Positions 1 to 16,886 of a DNA stretch of 64,000 nucleotides are shown piece by piece. Every line of letters begins with the position of its first letter. Positions within the stretch are counted from its first letter, which is position 1. The DNA lies in contig NC_050735.1 of assembly GCF_014529535.1 (NCBI RefSeq), positions 1,426,001 through 1,490,000 on the forward strand, in the 5' to 3' direction. A program made the position numbers and the translations under genes. Below the pieces are notes generated by a model. The model was not told where the DNA came from and did no database searches. It worked only from the letters and a program-made list of their open reading frames with translations. The stretch is from Bradysia coprophila. Taxonomy: Eukaryota > Arthropoda > Insecta > Diptera > Sciaridae.

Positions 1-88
1 CTTTTAATGACAGCTGCCAAAATTTGTTTGATACACTGTCCAGTTTTAGTGCCCTATTTAGAGTACCACTCATGCTTGAAGTGCGTTG
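1..88. repeat. 3' part of a small inverted-repeat transposon, cut by the window edge
   Basis: This stretch matches the 3' part of the complete element at 40284-40448. It shares the blocks around CAGCTGCCAAA, CCTATTTAGAGTACCACT and the terminal GTGCGTTG (81-88). The other end lies before the window. It sits in what should be an intron of the EF-hand gene that follows. Confidence 0.7.
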
Positions 89-428
89 ATGGTATACTTT
101 CACGATGATGCACTCTTATCAAGACTTTCAATTTGCCGTAAAAACGCTTGCATTATACATACCATAGTACCAGTTCCACCCGAAAGTCAAATTGCCTGTT
201 AAACGGGTTTCAAGAAATATTTTCATAAACGAAACAATGAAACATTTCGATGACCTAAACTGATTTGCTTGGTATTGAAAATTACGTTCACCGACTCTCT
301 TCATTCGATGAGTTGCATTGCAATTCGGTTATCATTTCATTCGTTTATGAGACAAACGAGGACTGTTTAATAAACAGTGTTTATGGTCGACGCTATAATT
401 CAACAGTTAATTGCCATTCAATTTTCAG

Positions 429-1376
429 GGCTGATTTAAACAAAGACTTAACACTCACCGTTCAAGAGCTTGCTCGGTTCATCAACGGACGTGTACGCGA
501 CCATGTTGACATGGCCATCAAAGCGAATCCAACCAATTTCGCTGCGATTGATGTCTCGCCTAGAGATGGACTTGTTACTTGGGACGAGTATCATGCGTTT
601 TTCTTGAAATCAAGAGGACTGAACGATGAGTACATAAAGAACCACGACGAAAAGAAGCACATTCCGTTGGATCGTAAGACTAAAGGTTTGAACTGTCCGT
701 TTCCGTGGTACACAGGTTTTTAAATGTGAGAAAAACAAATTGTAGAGGAAATGATGCGTGACAAAGCACTTTGGTCCGAAGCAGCACGAACTGACTCTTT
801 CAGCTTGACACTGGACGAATTTCTCACTTTTCGCCATCCAGAATCGAGTGTTTCGAATCTATTAACCTTGGTCGATGATCTCTTGCGACAATTTGACGAA
901 GATGGAGATGATAATCTAACTCTCGACGAATTTTCGGTATTTTGATTGTACACTCACCCACCTGAAACACTTAAATTTCATGAATTTTCTTTTGAAACGA
1001 AAAGCAAGTGTCAGCTGACGATTTGGACGATAAATGGCGGAAGTATATCATCACAAAGACTATGTACGAGCGTCAGGAAGAGTTTAAAAGACTAATCGAC
1101 ACTGACCATAATGGTAAAGCTAACCGTTCGGAACTGTTGTCATATGTCGATCCAAGACATCCGCGCCATGCATTGACCGAAGCGGCCAGCTTATTTAATT
1201 TGGCTGATGAGAATAACGATCAACGTTTGGACTTAGATGAGGTAATGATTTGGCAACTTATCGCATTGGTACATTTCATCACAATTTTTACATGTCCTTA
1301 GGTATTGAGCCATGCAGACTCGTTCATTAGATCAAAAGTGATATCTACGTATGAGAATTTCCACGATGAATTTTAG
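429..1376 (+). CDS. Cab45/SDF4-type EF-hand calcium-binding protein of the secretory pathway (3' part)
   Basis: Coding exons are 429-685, 746-936, 1005-1241 and 1302-1376. Phases close, giving 253 codons and a stop; earlier exons, including the signal peptide, lie outside the window. Five EF-hand loops are visible: DLNKDLTLTVQE, DVSPRDGLVTWDE, DEDGDDNLTLDE, DTDHNGKANRSE and DENNDQRLDLDE. The protein ends in HDEF, the ER/Golgi-retention type ending of the CREC family (calumenin, reticulocalbin, Cab45). The spacing of the loops and the region around VDDLLRQFDEDGD resemble Cab45/SDF4 more than calumenin. The family binds calcium in the ER and Golgi and helps sort secretory cargo. The second loop has serine and proline where acidic ligands are usual, so it may bind weakly. 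An AATAAA at 1626-1631 is a likely polyadenylation signal. Family placement is firm; the exact orthologue is less so. Confidence 0.85.
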
Positions 1377-1625
1377 ATCGACCAGAAACTACGTCTTTTT
1401 TAGATCAATTGTTTACGAAATCTTTAAAATGTGTATCGTTGTTATCCTACCGTATATACTTCTAACCCTCACTGATGACAATACGACATCAGTCGGGGAT
1501 ATAATTTCACCTTTTGTGAGCGCGATATTTCGTGTGATTGAAATGCATAAGAAAAGTAAATAGAAATGAATCCGTCCCTTCTTTCTTAATTCTTCATCGT
1601 GTAAATATGTCGTAAGATTGAGGAA

Positions 1626-1631
1626 AATAAA
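1626..1631 (+). terminator. polyadenylation signal of the EF-hand gene
   Basis: AATAAA lies 250 bp after the stop codon of the EF-hand gene, on the same strand. It is the first canonical hexamer I noticed downstream. Confidence 0.5.
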
Positions 1632-2514
1632 GTATTAACCGTTTCAACTGTTACTGGTTTTTGTTCCTTGGCATCCTCATAGACCATACTCTTCTTCTAT
1701 TCTGGACTATTCTGGCTAATTCGGTAAAGTGTATGTGTACGACAAACGCAATGGAAGATTTCACAACAGAAGTAACAGATTCGAGAGGCAGACAGGATGG
1801 CAAATTACTGGTTTTCGAACGCAAATAATGTTGTAAATGTCATCATTTTCAATTGAAAGTATTAAGTGTATAAACGATGCTTGTCATGCATGCGTACAGT
1901 GACAGTATAGTAACGAATTAATTGACGATTCACGACTAGCTCTGAATAAGATCTAGTCGAGTCGAATCGAATCTTAGCATATCGGTTCATACGTTTTGTT
2001 TTAGACTGCAATAGCTATTGTCATTATTTTTGGAAGCTATTGATGATAGCTTAAAATGCTTCAGTGTCTACCCTCTTAAGTATTGGGTCCCTGAAGTACT
2101 TCTTTTGCTAAGCACTCTGTCAAAAGAAGATGAGTTTCGCGAATATAGGAGAAAAGTTGCCGAGAAAAAAAGGTGTTCGACGAAAAGGATAAGGAAAAAA
2201 TAATTTTCTCTGTGATCAATATAAATTCTAAAGGTGCAAAAGGAGCACTCACTAGGATAGGCGAACATTAAGTGATCAGTCGACAACCAATCATAAAAAA
2301 GTTTAAGAATGAAATAACAATAGGTATTTGACTACTATACATGTCCGTGGAGTGGTAAGCCCTGAGTAGTACTTCCTTTCTCAGGCAATACGGAGTCGAT
2401 TTCGGACATTCTTTTTCTTTCACTGCTGAAACTTTGTAGGTTTCTGTAGTAAAAAATGTTGTGTTTACCTCGTAGGAAAAGTTAGAAATTGCATTTTCTC
2501 GAGTGACCAGTCTT
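1632..2514. other. intergenic, no recognisable gene
   Basis: This is mixed AT-rich sequence. A 61-codon open stretch at 2018-2203 ends in a Lys/Arg-rich tail, but it has no convincing splice sites, start context or family resemblance, so I do not call it a gene. Confidence 0.5.
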
Positions 2515-2815
2515 GGACGCTTGATTTTAGGTAATTTCGAGAAATCGAAAATGCCTAAAATCAACCGTCCCAAACTGGTGCAAAGGGCCCGAAAACCAGA
2601 AAAAGACTAAAAAATTGGCCTCATTTTCGGCCCCGAAGCATGAAATAGTTATTTGTGTATCTGTTTTGGACGATTGTTTTTAGGCAATTTCGCTTGTTGT
2701 AGCCCGAACGAAGTGCCTAAAATCAATCGTCCACAACAGATTGGTGTACAACTTTTTATTCTGAGGGCCTAAGTTACGAGAAAAATTCTGTAATTTTTGC
2801 CCAAGGCATGAAAAC
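2515..2815. repeat. two diverged tandem copies of a hairpin-forming unit
   Basis: Two units of about 150 bp follow each other. Each starts with a 19-bp arm (2515-2533; 2668-2686), is followed by its inverse (2552-2570; 2714-2732), and then has a tail with a GGGCC block and a GGCATGAAA-like end. Arm mismatches are 2 of 19 and 1 of 19. The shared arm core is CCTAAAATCAA followed by CGTCC. Loops are 18 and 27 nt. Confidence 0.75.
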
Positions 2816-3068
2816 ACAATTTTTAATTTATCAGAGTTTTAAAAGTCTTCAAAGTTCCTAGTCAATTAAGTGCTTTCCAGTCTAAGATATTTTGGTGCGA
2901 AATTTCAATTCGCTAAGGCGTATTCAAATTTTCTGTAGAAAATTCGGGAAAACTTTAGCAAACTTCATTATTTTGAGGTGGAAACTGCTCCAAAAAGTCA
3001 TGGTACAGAGCCCAGAAAAGCTACGATATACAAATACACTTACAGTCAAAGTCAGAATTAACATCAGT

Positions 3069-3233
3069 GGACCCGTGCAAGGCTGTATACTTTGGGGAGG
3101 TCACGCAGATGCAGATACGCGGGTTACACACCACGTTTCATACAAAAAATTTGTTTAAATGGAAAAGATGTATAATAAAATGTCGATCTGCTTGACCTCC
3201 CCAAAGTATACTGCCTTGGACTCGGGTTCCAAC
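3069..3233. mobile_element. small inverted-repeat (MITE-like) element
   Basis: Arms of roughly 40 bp face each other around a short AT-rich centre. The best part, TATACTTTGGGGAGGTCA near 3086, returns inverted near 3193-3211 (TGACCTCCCCAAAGTATA). I could not find a clear target duplication, so the superfamily is unknown. Confidence 0.65.
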
Positions 3234-3234
3234 G

Positions 3235-4843
3235 TAATAAAAATACACTGATTTTTCGTATGAACGCTAGGCATTTTCTGTCCTTTTTTATTTTCATAAG
3301 AACTAACATTTTTAATCGCTATTTCTTTTATATAGTTTCTATATTTATATAGGTTTTTTTCTTGTTTTTGTTTTAATTTTGTCTTTTTAACAACAGTTCA
3401 ACAAATTTTTTTTTATCACTACAATTCATTCACCTTTAATGTGTTACGGAAGGTACATAATTTTTAATTTATTTATTATTATTTTTTTATATAATTTTTC
3501 ATGACGATTTTGGTATTCAAATATGTGAAATTTTTAATCGAATTTGATTTAATTTATTAAATTATTCGTTTCAATTCGAAGACACACGCAATTCGACAAA
3601 AGGATTTTCGTTTTGTTTATAAGTGGTTTTTAGGTTGCATTTTTCTTTGTTTGTTTTTTATATTGTTACTGGTTTCATTTTTCGTAATTATGTATATATA
3701 GTTCAGTTATTTCAGTTATTTTATGTATACGTTTAGCTGTTATATTAGGATGTATAATTGGTTGAACAATTAGGTTGTATAATTTTTCATTTATTTTCTT
3801 ATTTCATTTTTTAAATTTTTCCTTATTTTCTTTATTCATTTTTTATATACTTATCGATTAACCGGGGATTTATTTAGCTGGTTTCCTTTAATTTTTCATT
3901 ATTCATCTCTGGTTTGCTTTTCGTTTATTTATTGTAAATATTTCATTCGGAAATTAATTGATTTCAATTCATATTTACAAAATGAAATTTTGGAAGAAAA
4001 AATGTACACACAAAATCAATATTAACCGTTCCATATGGTCTGCATTACAGTAAATTCATTTTTTTAATATTATTATTGAAATTCGTTCAGGTTTTAAGTT
4101 CAGAGTTGTAGTTTTTTTTTTAAGTAAAATTAAACTGTATAAGATAGACTGTCGGTTAACTATTAGTCAAAAAAATTTCTTTTTAATTAAACATACAATT
4201 AAAAATGCATTTATTAGACAAGAGAAAATAAATTATTTTGAGGTTATGTTTTCACCGTAATTTTTCGCACAGTTGTTAGTAGGTGTATGGATAGGATTTT
4301 TTTCTGCTATACCAAGCGTCTAGTCCGGATTTAGATTTTAATTATTGTTGAGTTAGTGATAGCGTGAAAATTGAGAAAAAGCGAAAACGGTAACATTAAA
4401 GGTTTGAATATAATGATAAAAGTGGTGTGAGCTTTATGATTCAATGAAGGTCATTATCCTAAGTTACAATGTTAGTGCAATTAGCAAATTTTATTTGATT
4501 TATATAAGCGGGATGGGAGGGGATTGCTACAATTTTGCTTTTTTATACATATTTCCTTGTCTCCTTTACGAGACTATAAGGATTAAAGTAGAAATAATAA
4601 CAATAAAAAATGCGAAAACATGTGATCTACAGAGGATAGTAGTTTCCGTCTCGGGAATAAACCACCAGAATACTTTGCTATTGGACCAATAATATCAGTG
4701 TTCTAAGTTCTGATTGGTTCATTGAGTGTCTGTAGAAAGATCTTTCTGCTTCTATTTATCTGTTTGGCTTCTCTAAGCGCAGAGAGTGTAGAGTTCCACC
4801 GTTCAGTAGAGAAGTTTCAGTTAGGAACGAAAAGCCAATACTT
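3235..4843. other. AT-rich intergenic stretch
   Basis: This is very AT-rich, with many T-runs and A-runs. I see no exon, family signature or clear repeat unit here. Confidence 0.5.
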
Positions 4844-4851
4844 CAAAAGAC

Positions 4852-5024
4852 GGTATCGGTGAACTCGTACACGCATGTTTATTGCTGCAAATGCTTTTTA
4901 GCCATGTCATCGACTCAATGACACCTTATACAAAATTTTGGTATCGAAAATTTGTGTGCGAGTTCACCTATTACGTAGTTGAAAATGCGTTGTTTTAGCA
5001 CCGTGTGCCAAATTACCCCACGCC
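4852..5024 (+). mobile_element. F1 MITE, copy 1 (173 bp)
   Basis: A perfect 8-bp duplication, CAAAAGAC, flanks it (4844-4851 and 5025-5032). The left end reads GGTATCGGTGAACTCGTACAC. The right end, read inverted, is GGCGTGGGGTAATTTGGCAC. An internal inverted motif, GTGTGCGAGTTCACC, pairs better with the left end than with the right end. It is non-autonomous. An 8-bp duplication is what hAT and P-type transposases make, but no transposase is present to decide. Confidence 0.8.
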
Positions 5025-5032
5025 CAAAAGAC

Positions 5033-6684
5033 ACCGCTTAGATTTGGTAAGATAGGCTTAGATTTCGTACCGTTACACTGGGATGAATAATAGACGATTT
5101 TTTGACATTGGGCTAACAGTCATTTTGTTGACTTATAACAAGCTACACACTGTGTTTTGTATCATACGTCGATTTCATGATATTTGTATACCACTGTGAC
5201 TCAAATTTATAGAAAGTCGAATTTGCGTTGCAATGATCGAAAACGAATATCCGGTCAGTGTTGTTGAATCTTGTATAATGTGAAGGTGAATTAATAGAGC
5301 AAGGTGAAAGTAGACAGATTGCAGGGATTTTATGTTCTCGAAATGGCATTTTTCATTTCGTGCACATGAAATACCCTTCACAGTTCTTGTAGCATAAAAT
5401 ACTATGATAGGTCGATCTAACAATTTCTAAAAAAAAGCCACCGTCATCGGCAATAATTGTAAATTTCAAAACAAATTCAGTAATCCATCTAATGTAACAG
5501 CAAAATCTACGTCATGCAAATTTCAACTTCGGATTACTTTGCTGCAAATTGGGGTTTACCAAATTTAGAAAGAGGAAATGTTACAGCGGTTGCAATTCAT
5601 CTTAGCAATTGCACACAAAAATGGTTCCCAAGACTGCGTAGCCTGTTTTAGGAATTTCATTCTGAAATATTCCATGCAATTCAAGACATTTTGGCCAGGT
5701 AAGAACACCGGTTTTTGAGGGCCTAATATTAGTTCGCTGAAAGTTTTTGCGAAGTTCTCCAAAGAAGCCCATAAAACATGACTCATGACTTCCGAATGTA
5801 AAAATTAATTTTACAAATGAAGAGCTGCACCCACAGATTCCAATGGCAGTCTTGGATTACAATGGAAAACGCAGCATAATTGTCGATTTCAGCAGCTCAC
5901 GATTGCCCGTGTGTTTTCGGCCTAGGGCAATTCTGCGTTGATGGGATTGACAATTCGATAATCCGATATTCGCAATTCTAGCTAGTATCTCAATGAACAA
6001 CTGCTACAGTTACATGACTAAAAACATTGATGACGACTAAAAGGCATGGATGTTATTGGAAGTTCAGAAAGCAATGACTTAATCATACATTCCTCATCTG
6101 TTCACAATTCTTATATGAATTAAGTGACATTACAAATTGCCATACCGACTATAAACACCTCTGAAAGCACCTAAAGCTCAAATCCGCTTATAAAGTTTCA
6201 TACCAATAATTCAACCAATTCAAAATCAATAATTTCATATACTGCAGCTGCTGCGTCAGGTGAAACTTGTAAGCTTACAAATTGGTTTTAGAAACTATTG
6301 GATTCGGTGGCTTTGAAGTGAACACAAAACTATTTATCAAATGAATCGCTGGAGGTAAAGAACAACAAAAGAAAAACTTAAAACAAAATTTAAATTTAAT
6401 TTCTTTTTTAATCAACAAAATTAACCATCAGTTCATCATTCCATAAAATTAATTTTCTGTTTTGATAAAATCAAACTAAATTCTAAAGCTAAAAAAATTA
6501 AATTAAAAACTTCGAAATTACCAGGAAATCAGCAAGGACAAAATGTGCAAATTCAACCAAAGAAAGGAAGAAAAAAAAAGTGATCGGCGAAAATAAAAGA
6601 GAACAAATCGGCAAAAAAAAAGAGAAGAAGATCGAAATGAAAGTTGAGACGAAGGAAGAAGCAAAGCAAAAATACTTTTCCATC
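5033..6684. other. intergenic, including the likely 3' UTR of Sex-lethal
   Basis: No exon is recognised. The part next to 6685 is downstream of the Sex-lethal stop on the minus strand and should hold its 3' UTR. A purine-rich stretch at 6545-6670 makes Lys/Glu-rich open frames of no evident meaning. Confidence 0.5.
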
Positions 6685-13170
<6,486 letters not shown>

Positions 13171-13691
13171 TTTTTGTTTGCCTTTTTTCAACACACACTC
13201 GGATTTTTCTTATTGTTTGGCTCAGTTCGTTTTCTCGATAACAGTCTATTGTCAAATAATAACTATTGTATACCGCATTGCGTAAATTCGTTTTAGTGTA
13301 ATTGGCTCTAAAACCGTTTTTTAACTAAACCAAAACTTTTATTTTGTTGTTCTACGACAAAAGCAAAACGCGAGTACTCCACACGCAATTTTTTTTTTTA
13401 GTTTTAAGGGATGGCAACATTACCATCTAAATGCTCCTGTGTAGAAAATGTTTTCGACCTTTTTCGATTCGCTTCGAACAGTGTTGTCAGTTGTCATTTA
13501 TTTAACAAAGGTGTTAGAGTTTTGGACGTGGCTTGTACAGAAATTCTATTTCATTCACCGACGTTGACTTTTGTTGAACAGTTATTGCTGTCAAAGTTAT
13601 CTTTGAAGGTACATTCTTCACAACCGATTTTGTTCGTGAAGGAAATTAACTCCTCAGTTAAAAGTGACATTAAAGATGTCAATTAGTTTGG
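13171..13691. other. upstream region of Sxl
   Basis: This is the sequence 5' of the Sxl start codon on the minus strand. It should contain the 5' UTR and possibly the promoter. I could not identify a TATA box or non-coding first exon with confidence. Confidence 0.4.
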
Positions 13692-13872
13692 CACGGCAGA
13701 GTAAAGTAAACCAGGCGTTTGATTTGACTATGGACCTGAATTATCTAGTAGCCTTTTTTTTGCGAATAAAATTTTTCAATTTATGTCAGTGTTCATTTGA
13801 GTTCATTATCGAACAGTTCCTTATTTGACGTTTCAAAAATGAGCCGCTACTGCCTGGTTTTACTCTGCCGTG
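13692..13872 (+). mobile_element. F2 MITE, 181-bp copy
   Basis: The ends are CACGGCAGAGTAAAG and its inverse TTTACTCTGCCGTG. The inner part is shared with copies at 37985-38334 and 47258-47424, including a conserved TATGTCAGTGTTCATTTGAG block. No exact target duplication remains at this copy. Confidence 0.8.
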
Positions 13873-14083
13873 GTTTTAGTATTTATCAAAAATAAATCTT
13901 TTGGTTTGTCTTTCATTCTGTTATATTCATAAAAAAGAGAACTAGAACATATAACAAATAAAGGGGCGCGAAAACACAGCACAATTACGAAAAAAGAAAA
14001 ATAATTAGTTTTGATAAATCATCGTCAAATGGTGAAAATAAATAAAATGTTTTGAACAAAATACTACTACTACTACTTCTACT

Positions 14084-15511
14084 CAGAGAGTTGCTAATAT
14101 GACGACTGGGTCGTTTCGACGGATAGAGGGAATACAGTGTTTTCAGAGAGGAAAAATGAGAGAAGACAAGTTAAATTTAACTTACCTTGAGGTATAGATG
14201 TCAAAATAAAGTGGTCCGAATATTTGAATTTGCGTGGAAAAATATTTACTCAAAATAAGTTTGAGTTTTGTTTTTCACATGTTATTTGTTTTTTCTTCTT
14301 CATACAAGTAGTAAAAGGTAATTAATTATTTATTCAAAGGTTTTTCTCAATATTTAAACCTGATGGTGCAAAATATCGATGGCAACATAAATATAAACAA
14401 AGGAGATCAATCTAAACTCAACCGGTGAATGTTAAGAGTTTGTTTAATTATTCTTTCAGTAATTTACGATGCCTGTTGTGTAATTGGGTAATTATTGGTT
14501 GAACCTTGAAAGGATACAGTGACTGGGTCCCAACTCTACGTTTGGGATATGAGGAACAATATCTGGATGAAGAATATCTAGATGAAGGCATTCAAATCGA
14601 AACGTCCAATGAAGGAGATGATCCAAGTTTGATTGAAACTGACATCGCGGTCGAAACATCAAATGAAATGGCTGATAAAAGCTACATTGAGACGGAAACT
14701 GTTTTACCGAATTTAGAAACACGCACATTTGTTTCTATTTGACACGTAAATACATAACCCTTCTTCAATATAAATTACCAACGCCACGGAAACTTTGCCA
14801 GTCGCAACATTTTTCGTCATTACCGATTGGACCCAGCCACTCTCGTAAAGTTTATATGCCCCAAAGTTTTATAGGTTCTAAACAATTCCTTCGTGAATGA
14901 GCTGTCTCCCGATACAATAATTCTGTATATCATAGAATTGAATGTTATCGGGTAATGTATCTTTGGTATCAACCAACATGTACGGATCTACGCCGCCATA
15001 ATGCATCTTTACTTTCTCATTGTATCTTGTCAATATTTCGATGTCCATCCTTTTACAGTATCAACACTGCTGCGAACAATATTTCACACCACTCAAATAA
15101 TGAATATTAAGATATTTTTACCTTTATAGTGTACAAAGTAAACTTAAAAATCCCAAAAATAAGATGTAAAAACGACGAAAATAAGTCGAATAACACCACA
15201 ATGAAAATCCTCGCATGCTCGCCATACATATTTGTTTACGTTTTCTCCTCTCGTTTCAATGATAATCAAAAATCAAAATTATTTTTACACGAAAATTCAA
15301 CACACCAAAAATTCAAATTTTTACCGCTCAATATACCTCAAGGTAAGTTATATTAAACTGGTCCAAAATCTCTCTCTGAAAACACTGTATATGTCGAATG
15401 ACAGTTGGATTTTTGAGAGAGAATTCAATACATTTTCGCTCAACCAATTTCAAAATCATTCGACATCTCTATCCGTCGAAACGACCCAGTAGTAATATTA
15501 GCATCTCATTG
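14084..15511. mobile_element. hAT-like non-autonomous DNA transposon, 1.43 kb
   Basis: An 8-bp duplication, CTTCTACT, flanks it (14076-14083 and 15512-15519). It inserted in a CTA microsatellite that continues on both sides. The ends begin CA and are inverted (CAGAGAGTTGCTAATA against CAATGAGATGCTAATA). Further inverted blocks inside the ends extend the symmetry to about 120 bp on the left and 180 bp on the right, including ACTGGGTCGTTTCGACGGAT and ACTTACCTTGAGGTAT. The middle holds two coding-looking remnants: plus 14506-14742, acidic with repeated IETSNE-like units, and a minus-strand ATG frame at about 14878-15045. Neither shows a transposase catalytic core. An SDWVPTLRLGYEE stretch vaguely recalls THAP-type transposon proteins, but weakly. 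Confidence 0.75.
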
Positions 15512-15513
15512 CT

Positions 15514-15603
15514 TCTACTACTACTACTGATACTACTACTATTGATACTACTACTACTGATACTACTGCTACTGATACTACTACTACTGATACTACTACT
15601 ACC
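15514..15603. repeat. CTA-type microsatellite
   Basis: About thirty trinucleotides of the CTACTACTA type with GATA-like interruptions. It gives an artefactual leucine-rich open frame. Confidence 0.9.
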
Positions 15604-15719
15604 AATAGATTTTGTTTGCATCGCCAAGAGAGCTGTCAAAATTTAGTTCCATTAACTCAGCATGTTCACTGGAGAACGAAAAAGAGTTATTGTCTGCACG
15701 AGCTCTTGGACGATTGATT

Positions 15720-15894
15720 CAAGGTTCTGAAAGGGGAAGAAAACTTGAAGAAAAAACCATATTTTTATCAAGGTAAGGTTTCACATAATTTATAACGAGT
15801 GGGTTTTATAAAATGTGTCGATCTGTCAGCATGTGTGTGCCACCGCTTTCGTGATCAACTCAGAAGTGTCTCAACCTGTCCTTTCAGAACCTTG
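15720..15894. mobile_element. hAT-like MITE, 175 bp
   Basis: The ends are CAAGGTTCTGAAAGG and its exact inverse. Flanks are GATTGATT (15712-15719) and GATTGATG (15895-15902), an 8-bp duplication with one mismatch. A similar TAGGTTCTGAAAG sequence occurs near 16536, perhaps a second, broken end. Confidence 0.75.
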
Positions 15895-16376
15895 GATTGA
15901 TGTTAGTGAATTAAATCAATGAAAAAATAAACAAGGTCTGTCCATACAAACCGAAGGACAAAGCGATTTTACTTATTTCACCCTCACACGAACTCATGTT
16001 TCATTTAAATTTTACCAAATCTAGCGAGTTCAACAAATAAATTAACGTAGCCTTACTTGCTAAAAATTAGAAATTTTAAACATTTTTAGTGTCAGAAGTG
16101 TCTTCCAAGGTCTTGCTATGTTCTTTCACCTTGTTTAAATGAACAATGACTACTAGATAATTCAGGTCAATAGTCAAGTTAACCTTTTTTGTGTTTAAAA
16201 TGCCTCGACATTGAATTTCATTTAGTTGATTTTTTGTCTGATGCATATTCGGAAGAGAAAATTTCTATTTCGATCGTTTTTTGTGTTTATCCTTCAACCA
16301 GCTTCAGCCGCAAAAACAAACGAGCCAATGAGCCATAAGTATCATAATTAAGTTCACACGTACTGGAGCCCAAATA

Positions 16377-16524
16377 GGGGTAGTCTAGCACACCACACAA
16401 ATTCATGGTATGCGAGACTCGCCTCTAAGTGGTGAATCTCACACAATCATGACTTTTTGTTACATGTCGTAAGAGTGCGCTGCGCATACTATGATAATTC
16501 GCGTGGGTGAGATTCCCCGACAGC
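16377..16524 (-). mobile_element. F1 MITE, copy 3 (148 bp, inverted)
   Basis: A perfect 8-bp duplication, CCCAAATA, flanks it (16369-16376 and 16525-16532). Read on the minus strand it aligns along its whole length with the 10557-10700 copy, with scattered differences including in the four internal motifs. It lies about 360 bp upstream of the Cullin-5 start codon. Confidence 0.85.
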
Positions 16525-16886
16525 CCCAAATATCCTAGGTTCTGAAAGAATAGGTTATTACCAATGAGTTAATCGCAAAGGCAGCGGCAGACCGATTTTC
16601 TAGTGACTCCTCCGCTTATTTAAAAGATAATTTCAGTTTAAATTTGGGTACCAGCGGCCCTCTTCGAATATGACTTACAAATTACATGTTCTTTCTGATC
16701 AGAGCCTAACAACATCTTCCAATATAAATTTCAAAATTTCCAGCAACAATGATTTCTCAACTGGCCGCATGGATTTTTGGGCAAAGTTACTTTCCATTAA
16801 CAAAAGGCTATGACATCTGTCACTGAGATAATTGCATAGCGCCACCTTAGATTTGCTTTTACATTAATGAACAAACATAATAATAA

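Noticed and set aside
265-428. Extension of the first visible EF-hand exon to the left
   Set aside because: A TTTTCAG acceptor sits at 422-428, and the sequence before it does not resemble the family.
3069-3233. Inverted repeat as a regulatory stem of a gene
   Set aside because: Long arms with a short AT centre and no gene nearby fit a MITE better.
15398-15646. Leucine-rich open frame
   Set aside because: It is a translation of the CTA microsatellite.
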